Positions 1-7,492 of a stretch of 45,410 nucleotides of DNA are shown one piece after another (within the stretch, counting starts at the first letter, position 1; every line of letters begins with the position of its first letter). Position numbers and translations under genes: made by a program. Origin of the DNA: DASYXW01 sp035934405. Lineage in GTDB: Bacteria; Acidobacteriota; Terriglobia; UBA7540. The notes under the pieces are model-generated. The model did no database searches. It worked only from the letters and a program-made list of their open reading frames with translations, and was not told the DNA's origin. Where the stretch lies: assembly GCA_035934405.1 (NCBI GenBank), contig DASYXW010000066.1:1-45410 (forward strand). The letters are read 5' to 3'.

Positions 1-294
1 CGGCAGCACGACAGCCGAGGCCGCGGCGCGGGCGGAGTTGAGGTTGCCCGTCAGCGCCCAGGCGCCGGTGCTCGGGTTATAGAGCTCGCTTTGGGCCACA
101 TTGCCCGTGGCGTTCTCGCCGCCGGCTACCAGGACCATCCCGCTCGACAGGGGGTTTGCGGTCTGTCCCGAACGGGCGAAATTCATGCTGTTGGTTGATG
201 TCCACTTGCCTTGAGCCTGCAGGCCGGCCGCTGTAAAAAGCAGGCTGGCCAGCAGCATCAGAGCGAGTCGCGAATCGTGAATCTTGGGTGTCAT
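1..294 (-). CDS. Secreted kelch-repeat protein, N-terminal part
   Basis: This is the first 98 codons of a minus-strand gene that runs off the left edge. It starts at ATG 294-292 behind a good Shine-Dalgarno (AAGGAGAA, about 5 nt upstream). Residues 1-28 form a signal peptide (hydrophobic core LALMLLASLLFTAAG, then QAQ at the cleavage region). From about residue 29 the sequence shows a kelch-type blade: SGMVLVAGGEN, then SELYNPSTGAWALTGNLNSAR, then the start of the next blade. Kelch repeats fold into beta-propellers; in secreted acidobacterial proteins such blades usually occur many times. The function of this protein cannot be told from the fragment. It diverges from the NAD-salvage gene at 534. 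Confidence 0.85.
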   Translation of the reverse strand, partial: MTPKIHDSRLALMLLASLLFTAAGLQAQGKWTSTNSMNFARSGQTANPLSSGMVLVAGGENATGNVAQSELYNPSTGAWALTGNLNSARAAASAVVLP

Positions 295-384
295 AAGAAG
301 GTTCTCCTTTTCCTTACTCGTTGTTGGCCTTTTTTTCGCAGTACTCCAACAGTTATCAATCTCCGCCAGAGGATAACGATCATC

Positions 385-400
385 TGTGACGCACGTCACT
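385..400. promoter_or_regulatory. Crp/Fnr-like palindromic operator
   Basis: GTGACGCACGTCAC (386-399) is a perfect inverted repeat. Read with its flanks it is TGTGA-N6-TCACT, one base from the classical Crp half-site pair TGTGA-N6-TCACA. It lies in the divergent region between the kelch gene (start 294) and the pncB-pncA fusion (start 534), about 60 bp upstream of the candidate -35 box at 461. The Crp-family assignment is by motif only; no such regulator gene is in the window. Confidence 0.45.
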
Positions 401-460
401 CGAGGGTGTGACATCAGTGTGTTCGAAAATGCGGAGAGATTTCGTTCAGGTAACCCCAGC

Positions 461-490
461 TTGACTTACTCCGAAAGCCAAAACCATACT
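461..490 (+). promoter_or_regulatory. Candidate sigma70-type promoter for the pncB-pncA fusion
   Basis: TTGACT (461-466), an 18-nt spacer and CATACT (485-490) fit a -35/-10 pair. The predicted transcription start near 497 leaves a leader of about 35 nt before the ATG at 534. The -10 box matches TATAAT at four of six positions. Confidence 0.4.
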
Positions 491-533
491 ATGAAGGAAG
501 AGCATCAACCATCAGCTGACCGCAAGCGAGAAC

Positions 534-2621
534 ATGATGCCCGAAGCCAATCCCGACCGTGGTCTGCTGACCGACCTCTACGAACTCACCATGGCGGCGG
601 GCTATTTCGAGCACCACGTCAACTGCCGCGCCACCTTTGAGCTTTTCGTGCGGCAACTGCCGCCGGAGCGGAGTTACCTGGTGGCGGCGGGGCTTGACTC
701 GGCCATCGGGTATCTTGAGAACCTCCGCTTCACCGACGCCGACGTGGAGTTCCTGCGCGGCCTCCCCAGCTTCCGCAAGGTTTCGGACGCTTTCTTCGAT
801 TACCTTCGCAGCTTCCGCTTCACCGGCGACGTGAACGCCGTGCCGGAAGGGACGCTCATCTTCGGCGGCGAGCCGATTCTGCAGGTGACGGCGCCCGTGG
901 CCGAGGCGCAGATTGTCGAAACCTATCTGCTCTCAGCGGTCAACTACGAGACGCTGGTGGCCTCGAAGGCGGCGCGTGTGGTGACCGCGGCGGGCGGGCG
1001 GCCGGTGTGGGAGTTCGGCACGCGGCGGGCCCAGGGACCGCAAGCGGGGGTGCGTGCCGGACGCGCGGCTTATGTGGGCGGGTGCGCCGGCACGTCCAAC
1101 GTGCTTGCCGGTTACCTTTACGGCGTGCCGGTTGCCGGAACCGCGGCGCACTCCTGGACACAGGTTTTTCCCTCCGAGCGCGAAAGTTTTGCGGCCCTGC
1201 TCGAAACCTTTCCTGACACCGCCACCCTGTTGATTGACACCTACGATACGCTGGCCGGGGCCGAGACCGCGGCCCAGGTGGCGCGCGAGCTAGGCCGGAA
1301 AATCAAGGCGGTCCGCCTCGACAGCGGCGACCTGCTGGTGAAGAGCCGCCAGGTGCGCGGGATTCTGGACCGCCACGGCTTGCATGAGACCGAGATTTTC
1401 GCCTCCGGCGACCTGAATGAGTACAAGATCGCGGACCTCGTGGAACAGGGCGCGCCGATTGATTCCTTCGGCGTAGGCACGGACCTGGCCACGTCGCGTG
1501 ACGTGCCGGCGCTCGGCGTGGTCTACAAGCTGGTGGAAATCGAGCACGACGGCAGGGTGGAATACAAAACCAAGTTCAGCGCCCAGAAAGCTCATTGGCC
1601 GGGCCGCAAGCAGGTGTTCCGCTTTGCGCGCGATGTGTCCGAGAGGGCTGAGCCGGCAGGGACGGCCGGCGAGGGAAGCCGAGAGCGCTTTCACCACGAT
1701 CTAATCGCTCGCGCTGATGAGCGTTACGCAGACTGCGTTCCGCTGCTCGAGCCCGTGATGCGCCGGGGCCGCCGTCTGGGGCCGCGGCCGGCGCTCGGAG
1801 AGATCCGAGCGCGAACCCTCGCGAGTCTTGAACGTCTTCCGCAGCGCTACCAGTCGCTCGATGGCGGCCCGCGTTACCCGGTGGCCACGAGTCCCGCCCT
1901 CGAGCGCCTGCTCGAAGAGGTCCGCGAGCGTTACGTGGTTGAGCCGGCGGTCGCCCATGCCGCACGCGTTCCTTCGGAGGGCGAGGAAACTTTGGTTTTT
2001 CTTGATGTGGACACGCAGGTGGATTTTATGTCGCCCAGCGGCGCTCTTTACGCGCCCGGCGCCGAGACCATCATCCCTAATCTCAAACGGCTGATGGATT
2101 TTGCGCGCGCGGAGTGCATTCCCGTGCTCTCGTCCGCCGACGCGCACCGGCGCGACGACCCCAGCTTTGCCCAGTGGCCTCCGCATTGTGTGATCGGCAC
2201 ACCGGGCCAGCGCCGCATTCCCGAGACGCAGTTTCCGTCCGAGACCGTCATCTCGAACCGCGCCGGCGACTTCCACCCGCCCGCGGACTGGCGGGGACAA
2301 TTTGTGATTGAGATTGAAAAGTCGGATTATTCCGTGGCTGCCAATCCCAACTTTGACGCCGTGCTCGCCGCCCTCGGTCCCTGCCGGTTCGTGGTATTTG
2401 GGGTGGCCACGGAATACTGTGTCCGCGATTCGGTGCTGGCGCTGCGCCGGCTCAACATTCCCGTCGAACTCGTTACCGACGCCATCCGGCCGATCACCGA
2501 GGAAGGTGGCCGCAAGGCGATTGAGGAAATGGTCGCCGCCGGCGTGCGCTTAACCTCAACCGAGGAAGTCTGTTCCGGGGCGCTGCAAGCCACATCCATG
2601 CAGGCGGCCGTGAGGAGTTAG
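534..2621 (+). CDS. Fused nicotinate phosphoribosyltransferase-nicotinamidase
   Basis: The 695-residue protein joins two NAD-salvage enzymes. The N-terminal part, to about residue 450, is nicotinate phosphoribosyltransferase: GLLTDLYELTMAAGYF, AHSW, VRLDSGDLL, FASGDLNEY and SFGVGTD are all hallmarks of the family. The C-terminal part, from about residue 485, is an isochorismatase-fold nicotinamidase. It has candidate catalytic triad residues Asp493 (DVDTQVDF), Lys596 (EIEKSDYS) and Cys629 (ATEYC), and a metal-binding DAH...H segment. Together the two domains would take nicotinamide to nicotinate and then to nicotinate mononucleotide. All catalytic residues are present, so both halves look active. 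The start at ATG 534 keeps the whole NAPRTase N-terminus; the SD is weak (GCGAGA). The gene stands alone on the plus strand. Confidence 0.93.
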   Translation: MMPEANPDRGLLTDLYELTMAAGYFEHHVNCRATFELFVRQLPPERSYLVAAGLDSAIGYLENLRFTDADVEFLRGLPSFRKVSDAFFDYLRSFRFTGDVNAVPEGTLIFGGEPILQVTAPVAEAQIVETYLLSAVNYETLVASKAARVVTAAGGRPVWEFGTRRAQGPQAGVRAGRAAYVGGCAGTSNVLAGYLYGVPVAGTAAHSWTQVFPSERESFAALLETFPDTATLLIDTYDTLAGAETAAQVARELGRKIKAVRLDSGDLLVKSRQVRGILDRHGLHETEIFASGDLNEYKIADLVEQGAPIDSFGVGTDLATSRDVPALGVVYKLVEIEHDGRVEYKTKFSAQKAHWPGRKQVFRFARDVSERAEPAGTAGEGSRERFHHDLIARADERYADCVPLLEPVMRRGRRLGPRPALGEIRARTLASLERLPQRYQSLDGGPRYPVATSPALERLLEEVRERYVVEPAVAHAARVPSEGEETLVFLDVDTQVDFMSPSGALYAPGAETIIPNLKRLMDFARAECIPVLSSADAHRRDDPSFAQWPPHCVIGTPGQRRIPETQFPSETVISNRAGDFHPPADWRGQFVIEIEKSDYSVAANPNFDAVLAALGPCRFVVFGVATEYCVRDSVLALRRLNIPVELVTDAIRPITEEGGRKAIEEMVAAGVRLTSTEEVCSGALQATSMQAAVRS

Positions 2622-3278
2622 CGTGCAGCGGACGGCTTCTAACGTGGTACCATGAGATCTTGAGCTTCTTGCCGCTCGCTGGGAGCGGGCCGCAGCTTTC
2701 GATGCCGGGCCGAGAAAACGATTCACTGGGATCTTGTGGCCTGCGGCAGCAGTAATTGACAGCCACTTTGGAGGATGTCGCGACACACGAGCCATTTACG
2801 AGGAAATTGGCCGAGTCGAGCTCTTGCCTTAAGTGCGCGAACTATTGGCAATCAGTACTCCGCTTTGGCCTGCCGTTCATTATTCTATTCTATTCCGTGG
2901 GATTGATTATGTGGCCTTCCGCGTGACGACGGGCAACGTGGGGTTGCGATACCCTTTTGGCGGCTCGAAGTGATCGCGGATGTGGCCGCGATGCTTGTGG
3001 CGTCCGCTGTCTGGTGGGCCTTGATGCGCGAGATCGCAGCTTGGAAACGAAGGAATCCGCAGGGATAGGTTGGCTGGTGCGTCTATGAAGGAGGCGGTAT
3101 TTAGGAAGCGAGCAGGCGCGGTGGCGCAGACATCGGGTTGTGATGTCTGCGACCCCTGACATAAGGAAAACAGCCTCTTCTCGCGTGAGGGGAACCTCGG
3201 AGCTGACCAGTGGTGAAGTCTCGAGGAACGAAGCGGGGAGGTTATTGATAATGCATAGTTTATCTGTGAAGCGCCTGA

Positions 3279-3428
3279 ACACCTGGAATTCCAGGTATCA
3301 CCTTCAAGATCATCGGGTTAGCGAAACACGAATTGAAGAAAGGCTTGGAAATTTTAAAAAATGAACGCATGATAATCACGCTTGATCCGGCGAATAAGAA
3401 CCAAGCCGCCCGCGAGTTGTGGCCCTGA
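3279..3428 (+). pseudogene. Unrecognised coding-like remnant
   Basis: A start-less open frame of about 49 codons ends at TGA 3426-3428. It reads like real protein: it contains ITFKIIGLAKHELKKGLEIL and ends in AARELWP, with Lys/Glu/Leu-rich amphipathic character. No initiation codon lies at its head; an in-frame TGA at 3276 bounds it. It ends just before a hairpin and repeat copy A, so it may be the tail of a decayed gene. I do not recognise the family. Confidence 0.25.
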
Positions 3429-3442
3429 GTCTCAGGGAGGGC

Positions 3443-3469
3443 CCGAACGGTCCGGTACCAGCCGTTCGG
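3443..3469. other. Hairpin next to repeat copy A
   Basis: CCGAACGG (3443-3450) and CCGTTCGG (3462-3469) are perfect complements around an 11-nt loop, with flanking GGGC/GCCC almost extending the stem. There is no following T-tract. It abuts the left end of the dispersed repeat at 3470. Confidence 0.5.
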
Positions 3470-3686
3470 CCCGGGCGGTGCGGGGGATGAAAGTGGGGCA
3501 GAGGAAGGAACGACGGTTAAAGCGGGAATGTTACTGAAAATAAGTAAGTTTGATCCGAACGCAGCAGGCCCGATTTGCCAGCGGCTGGAGGCGAGTGGGT
3601 TTGAGCCATGACCGCAAGCCCGTCTTCGCACCAGCACAATCATTTACCAAGTCTTAGTGGCAGTGCCGGAGCTAACCCGATAATCA
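3470..3686. repeat. Dispersed repeat, copy A (217 bp)
   Basis: This segment aligns without gaps to 32076-32292 in the same orientation, with 24 mismatches by hand count (about 89% identity). In both copies the plus strand carries a short open frame ending SGFEP, whose TGA overlaps the ATG of a second frame beginning MTASPSSH. The minus strand is also open. The upstream and downstream flanks of the two copies are unrelated, so the ends are sharp. Its nature is unknown; it could be a small non-autonomous mobile element or a conserved fragment of one. Confidence 0.8.
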
Positions 3687-3688
3687 GA

Positions 3689-3844
3689 TCATGGCATGTG
3701 CAGGCCGGTTTCGGAATGGTTCAAAATCAAAGCCACGATGCCATTTATAATCAACAGAAAGCCGCCGTATGTCCCAACGACCAATGCATGTTTTAGCCGG
3801 GGAATCTGCGGCGGCGAAGCATCAGTGCCGCGAGGAGACCCCAT
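3689..3844 (-). CDS. Possible small membrane protein
   Basis: A 51-residue frame from ATG 3844 has a plausible transmembrane stretch (VVGTYGGFLLIINGIVALIL) followed by a short polar tail ending HSETGLHMP. Codon use looks coding-like in the second half. There is no clear Shine-Dalgarno. Its stop lies 2 bp from the right edge of repeat copy A. It could be the C-terminal remnant of a larger gene. Function unknown. Confidence 0.3.
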   Translation of the reverse strand: MGSPRGTDASPPQIPRLKHALVVGTYGGFLLIINGIVALILNHSETGLHMP

Positions 3845-3866
3845 TTGAGGTAGCGAGGTATCAGAG

Positions 3867-4739
3867 TTGGAACCGCTAGAACCCCAACCCGGCAAGCTGA
3901 CCCACGGCGAGAAGGCCCGCCAGCGCAGCGGCTTTTATATCCTGCCGAGCCTGTTCACGGCGGGGACGCTGGTGTGCGGCTACTTCGCCATTCTCTCCAC
4001 CCTCAAGGCCACTTCCGCGTTGCTCGCGGGGGGCGGTGGGGCCGAGTCGAGCTGGGCGGCGTTTGACGCCGCCGCCAAGGCGCTGGGCCTTGCCTTTCTG
4101 ATGGACGGGTTCGACGGGCGCATCGCCCGGCTGACCAACTCCTCCTCCGATTTCGGCCGCGAGTTCGACTCCCTGGCCGACGTTATCACCTTCGGCGTGG
4201 CCCCGGCCTTTCTGGCCTTCGCCTGGGGCGTGCGACCGGTGGAAGCTGTGGTCGGGCCGCTGTTTGGGCAGCACCTGCGGCAGCTCGGCTGGATTATCAC
4301 CTTCGGTTTCATCATCTGCGGAGCGGCGCGCTTGGCCCGCTTTAACATCGCAAGCGCCCGCTCCGCGAGTGACCACCGCTATTTTGTGGGCTTGCCGATT
4401 CCTGCCGCCGCCGCCGTGATTGCCGCCGTGGTTCACTGCCGCAAGTATGCCGTCCACGACTGGGACTACGGGATCGGTTGGCTGTGCGTCATCGGCCTGC
4501 TCTCGTTCCTCATGGTGAGCCGCGTCCGCTACCCCAGCTTCAAGTACCTCGACTTGCGCCGCCGCCGACCCTACGTCTACATCATCCTCATCGGCATCAC
4601 GCTGTACGCCGTGTGGCTCTATTCCGAGTATGTCTTCCTGGCCATGGCGCTCGCCTATATGCTCTCCGGACCCACGATGCGCCTCTTCGGAAGGCATCGC
4701 TCGCCCCCGCCCGCCCCCCGCGAGGTCCGCGCCGCATGA
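3867..4739 (+). CDS. pssA: CDP-diacylglycerol--serine O-phosphatidyltransferase
   Basis: This multi-pass inner-membrane enzyme would condense CDP-diacylglycerol with serine to give phosphatidylserine, the precursor of phosphatidylethanolamine. The CDP-alcohol phosphotransferase signature D-G-x2-A-R-x8-G-x3-D-x3-D is complete, at Asp83, Gly84, Ala87, Arg88, Gly97, Asp101 and Asp105. At least six hydrophobic segments follow a 20-residue polar N-terminus. The only good start is TTG 3867, with GAGG about 9 nt upstream. The 290-residue length is close to other class II enzymes of this type. The stop overlaps the ATG of the next gene (ATGA), so the two are translationally coupled. A phosphatidylglycerophosphate synthase is less likely, because the GLPIPAAA segment is typical of PssA. 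Confidence 0.88.
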   Translation: MEPLEPQPGKLTHGEKARQRSGFYILPSLFTAGTLVCGYFAILSTLKATSALLAGGGGAESSWAAFDAAAKALGLAFLMDGFDGRIARLTNSSSDFGREFDSLADVITFGVAPAFLAFAWGVRPVEAVVGPLFGQHLRQLGWIITFGFIICGAARLARFNIASARSASDHRYFVGLPIPAAAAVIAAVVHCRKYAVHDWDYGIGWLCVIGLLSFLMVSRVRYPSFKYLDLRRRRPYVYIILIGITLYAVWLYSEYVFLAMALAYMLSGPTMRLFGRHRSPPPAPREVRAA

Positions 4740-5851
4740 AGACGAGCTCGCGAGGCTACAACATCGCGGTGGTGGGAGCTTCCTCGCTGCTGGGCAAGGA
4801 GCTGGCGAGCGTGCTCGAAGAGCGCAAGTTCCCGGTCGCCCACCTGGTCACCTTCGAAGCCGGCGATGCCAGCGAGGAAGAGCCTGATTTGCCGATCCTG
4901 GATCTGGGTCCAGGGTCCGAGGCTGCTGTCGAGGATCTCGAGGTAAAGGAGGCCGACATCGATTTCGCGTTTCTTGCCGCCCGCCCGAAGAAGCTGCCCG
5001 CGTTCCTGCGACCTTCTCGCATGGGCCCCTCGGACGCCGTCCGGTGCATCGTGATCGACGTGGGCGAGACCCTCGCCGAGGTTCCCGGCCTCACCGTCAG
5101 CGCGCCTTTTCTCGGCGTTGTGCCCCTGCCCGGCGGCGCGTCCGGCGACCGTCGCTCGCGCTTCGTCGTCTCCGCCCATCCCGCCGCCATCGTCATCAGC
5201 AGCCTGCTGTTGCCGCTGGCCTCGCGGTTCGAGGTGAAGACCGGAGTGGCGGAGATCTTCATCCCAGCGTCTTACTCGGGACCGAGGGGCATCGAGGAGT
5301 TGCAAAAGCAGACGGTGAATCTGCTGAGCTTCCAGGAGGTTCCCAGCAAGGTTTTCGGCGGCCAGCTCGCCTTCAACCTGCTGCCCCGATTTGGTCGACG
5401 GGGGCGCTCAGATCGCTCAGGCGTTTCCGGGCTCAGCGGACTCGAAGCCGCCATTCGCAATCAACTCCGTCAGTTGCTGGGCGATCGTGTTCCCCTGCCC
5501 GCTTTGCGTCTCGTCCAGATGCCGGTGTTCTATTCGCTCGCGCTCTCACTCTACATCGAGCTGGCCGAGGCGGTTCCGCCGGAGAAGATCGCCGCGGCGG
5601 TCACAGAAGGAGCCGCCGGACGCGTCCGACTACGCCGCCCCTCGGAGCCGCCACCGTCACCGACTGCAGCGACCGGCAGCGGAGCAATCCTACTGGATGC
5701 GATTCTTCCCGACGCCGGGCGTCCGGGTGGAATCTGGCTGTGGGCAGCGGTGGATAACCTTCGCCTGGCAGCAGTAAACGCGGTGGAAATCGCAGAGCGG
5801 CTGCAAAGCAAAATCAGCCACCGAGACACCGAGGCCCAGAGAACACACTAA
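4736..5851 (+). CDS. Aspartate-semialdehyde-dehydrogenase homologue lacking catalytic residues
   Basis: The 371-residue protein has the fold signatures of the Asd family: an N-terminal nucleotide-binding GASSLLGKEL (Gly14-Gly20) and a dimerisation-domain stretch with VFGGQLAFNLLP. The catalytic NPNC segment is replaced by HPAA (residues 148-151), so the active-site Cys is Ala151. The later PVF-GHS segment reads PVFYSLALS, so the catalytic His is also missing. This resembles E. coli Usg-1, a non-catalytic paralogue of Asd. The start ATG 4736 overlaps the pssA stop, so the gene is coupled to phospholipid synthesis and precedes lptE. A true Asd role is unlikely. The last dozen residues (HRDTEAQR) come from a repeat arm. 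Actual function unknown. Confidence 0.8.
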   Translation: MKTSSRGYNIAVVGASSLLGKELASVLEERKFPVAHLVTFEAGDASEEEPDLPILDLGPGSEAAVEDLEVKEADIDFAFLAARPKKLPAFLRPSRMGPSDAVRCIVIDVGETLAEVPGLTVSAPFLGVVPLPGGASGDRRSRFVVSAHPAAIVISSLLLPLASRFEVKTGVAEIFIPASYSGPRGIEELQKQTVNLLSFQEVPSKVFGGQLAFNLLPRFGRRGRSDRSGVSGLSGLEAAIRNQLRQLLGDRVPLPALRLVQMPVFYSLALSLYIELAEAVPPEKIAAAVTEGAAGRVRLRRPSEPPPSPTAATGSGAILLDAILPDAGRPGGIWLWAAVDNLRLAAVNAVEIAERLQSKISHRDTEAQRTH

Positions 5852-5966
5852 GCCGAGCCCACAATGCCTTGCGTTCACCGTCCGTCTGCTGCCTGCCGCC
5901 CGCCCTTCACCGCTCTTTGCCTTCTCAAGATGCTCTGTGCCCCGGTGCCTCTGTGTCTGGTTGTGG
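5815..5966. repeat. Inverted pair of HRDTEAQR-type repeat arms
   Basis: A forward arm at about 5818-5846 (containing GAGACACCGAGGCCCAGAG) and a roughly complementary arm at about 5936-5966 (containing GTGCCTCTGTGTCTGG) face each other across about 90 bp. The translated forward arm reads HRDTEAQR, a phrase known as a by-product of short dispersed repeats in several bacterial phyla. The forward arm forms the C-terminus of the Asd-like protein; the reverse arm encodes PVPLCLVV in the LptE signal peptide. Confidence 0.55.
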
Positions 5967-6445
5967 TTTTGTCGGCCTGCGGCTATCACGTGGCCGGCCG
6001 GGCCGACCGCCTGCCGCCCGACGTCAAGACCATCGCTGTCCCCGCCTTTGTCAATCTGAGCAGCCGTTACAAAATCGAGCAAACCTTGGCGCGCGCGGTC
6101 ACACGCGAGCTGATGGAGCGGACGCGGTTTCGTGTTACCGCCGACCCCTCGCAGGCGGACGCGGTGCTCAAAGGGACGGTGAAGGACGTGCAAGCTGGCG
6201 TGGTGTCTTTCGACGCCACTACGGGCCGGGCGAACTCGCTGCAGGTCGTCGTCACCGCCTCCGTCGCGCTGGTGGACCAGCACAGCAAGAAGGTGCTCTT
6301 CTCGAATCCGAACTACACTTTTCATGAGGAGTATGAAATCAGTTCGTCCAACTCGCAGCTTTTCGAGGAAGACGCACCGGCGCTCGAACGGTTGTCGCGT
6401 GATCTGGCGAAGACGCTGGTCACGGACATCCTGGAGAATTATTAG
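5864..6445 (+). CDS. lptE: LPS-assembly lipoprotein LptE
   Basis: LptE is the outer-membrane lipoprotein that plugs LptD during lipopolysaccharide insertion. The protein has a lipobox (LSAC, then GYHVAG) and the usual LptE body: VKTIAVPAF, a TRELMER helix, DAVLKGTV and a C-terminal helix. Two starts are possible. ATG 5864 gives 193 residues and a signal peptide with basic residues; ATG 5930 gives a shorter signal without charge. The longer form is listed. The hydrophobic core of the signal (PVPLCLVVV) is encoded by a dispersed-repeat arm. It is the last gene of a pssA - Asd-like - lptE group and converges on rapZ. Confidence 0.85.
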   Translation: MPCVHRPSAACRPPFTALCLLKMLCAPVPLCLVVVLSACGYHVAGRADRLPPDVKTIAVPAFVNLSSRYKIEQTLARAVTRELMERTRFRVTADPSQADAVLKGTVKDVQAGVVSFDATTGRANSLQVVVTASVALVDQHSKKVLFSNPNYTFHEEYEISSSNSQLFEEDAPALERLSRDLAKTLVTDILENY

Positions 6446-6510
6446 CGCGGCCGGACGATGAAAAGCGAGCCCGAGCCCAAACAACTCACCCCTTACTCGC
6501 CACTGCCGCT

Positions 6511-7404
6511 CTAAGCCGGGGGACGTTCGATGTCGCGGTGGATGACTTTGGTCTCATATCCTTCTTCGGCGAGAACCTTTCTCACCCGCTCGGCAATGGC
6601 CACGGAGCGGTGCCGCCCGCCGGTGCAGCCAAAGGCGATCGTGAGGTAGCTCTTTCCCTCGTGGATGTAATGCGGCAGCAGATAAATCAGCAGGTCTGCG
6701 ACCCGTTCCACAAACTCGCGCGTCTGCGGATAACGATCCATGAAGCGCTGCACGGGCGCGTCGCGGCCGGTTTCCTTTTTCAGGCGGGGAACGTAATTCG
6801 GGTTGGGCAGGAAGCGCACGTCGAACACCAGGTCAGCATCGGCGGGAACACCGAATCGAAATCCAAACGAGACCATGGACACCAGCATGATCTTGCGCGC
6901 CTGCGGTCCGCCGAAGCGGGTCTGGATGACGTCGCGCAGTTGGTGCACGTTCATCCGCGAGGTGTCCATGACGGCGTCGGCAAGCTGGCGCATCGGCTTG
7001 AGCAGATCGCGCTCGAGGCGGATTCCTTCGCGCACGGGCAAACCGCGACCGAGCGGATGAGGCCGCCGGGTCTCCTCAAAGCGGCGGATCAACGCAGAGT
7101 CCGATGCCTCCAGGAATACCAGCGAAGGCTTGGGATGCTGCTGGGCGAGTTTCTGGTAGATGGCCGGCAGGCGACTGAAGGCAGCGCCCTCGCGGATGTC
7201 CACCACCACGGCCGCCCGCTCGATGCGACCCCCTTGCGCGGAACAGAGTTCGGCAAACTTTGGGATCAAATCAACCGGCAGGTTGTCAACACAGTAGAAT
7301 CCGAGATCCTCAAACGCCTTGAGCACCGAACCCTTGCCGGAACCGCTCAGCCCGGTGATCAGTACGAAGTGGCGAAAGGTCTTTTTCGTAGGGGCGGTTT
7401 TCAT
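6511..7404 (-). CDS. rapZ: RNase adapter / nucleotide-binding protein RapZ (YvcJ)
   Basis: The 297-residue protein belongs to the RapZ/YvcJ family. The N-terminal P-loop GLSGSGKGS (residues 18-26) and the C-terminal GCTGGRHRS segment, which forms the regulatory RNA/UDP-GlcNAc domain of E. coli RapZ, are both present. In enterobacteria RapZ steers RNase E to the GlmZ small RNA and so controls glucosamine-6-phosphate synthesis; whether that holds here is unknown. The start is taken as ATG 7404; an in-frame TTG at 7425 would add seven residues encoded by a tandem repeat. It is the last gene of the recJ-lptCA-lptB-rpoN-hpf-rapZ operon, the usual place for rapZ downstream of rpoN. Confidence 0.9.
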   Translation of the reverse strand: MKTAPTKKTFRHFVLITGLSGSGKGSVLKAFEDLGFYCVDNLPVDLIPKFAELCSAQGGRIERAAVVVDIREGAAFSRLPAIYQKLAQQHPKPSLVFLEASDSALIRRFEETRRPHPLGRGLPVREGIRLERDLLKPMRQLADAVMDTSRMNVHQLRDVIQTRFGGPQARKIMLVSMVSFGFRFGVPADADLVFDVRFLPNPNYVPRLKKETGRDAPVQRFMDRYPQTREFVERVADLLIYLLPHYIHEGKSYLTIAFGCTGGRHRSVAIAERVRKVLAEEGYETKVIHRDIERPPA

Positions 7405-7410
7405 GGAAAC

Positions 7411-7440
7411 AGTGGCGAGTGACAAGTGGCGAATGACAAG
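7411..7440. repeat. Degenerate tandem repeat between hpf and rapZ
   Basis: AGTGGCGAGTGACA and AGTGGCGAATGACA (14 bp each, one mismatch) stand in tandem. A partly complementary stretch, CTTGCCGCTCGTCACTACTC, follows at 7473-7492 and could pair with it, forming a stem-loop in the 88-bp hpf-rapZ spacer. Confidence 0.6.
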
Positions 7441-7492
7441 CAGTCGAGGTGGTCGCGGCTGGCGAAGCCGGACTTGCCGCTCGTCACTACTC

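Larger units (their letters stand above)
2622..3866. other. Gene-poor stretch with remnants and repeat copy A
   Basis: About 1.2 kb between pncB-pncA and pssA has no convincing full gene. It holds a short unrecognised coding-like remnant (3279-3428), a strong hairpin (3443-3469), copy A of a 217-bp dispersed repeat (3470-3686) and a possible small membrane ORF on the minus strand (3689-3844). Base composition is lower in GC and less regular than in the flanking genes. From 2622 to 3278 I see nothing recognisable. Confidence 0.6.

Noticed and set aside
4478..4735. Upstream extension of the Asd-like protein
   Set aside because: The extension overlaps pssA in another frame and is Arg/Pro/His-rich; the ATG at 4736 with ATGA coupling is the real start.
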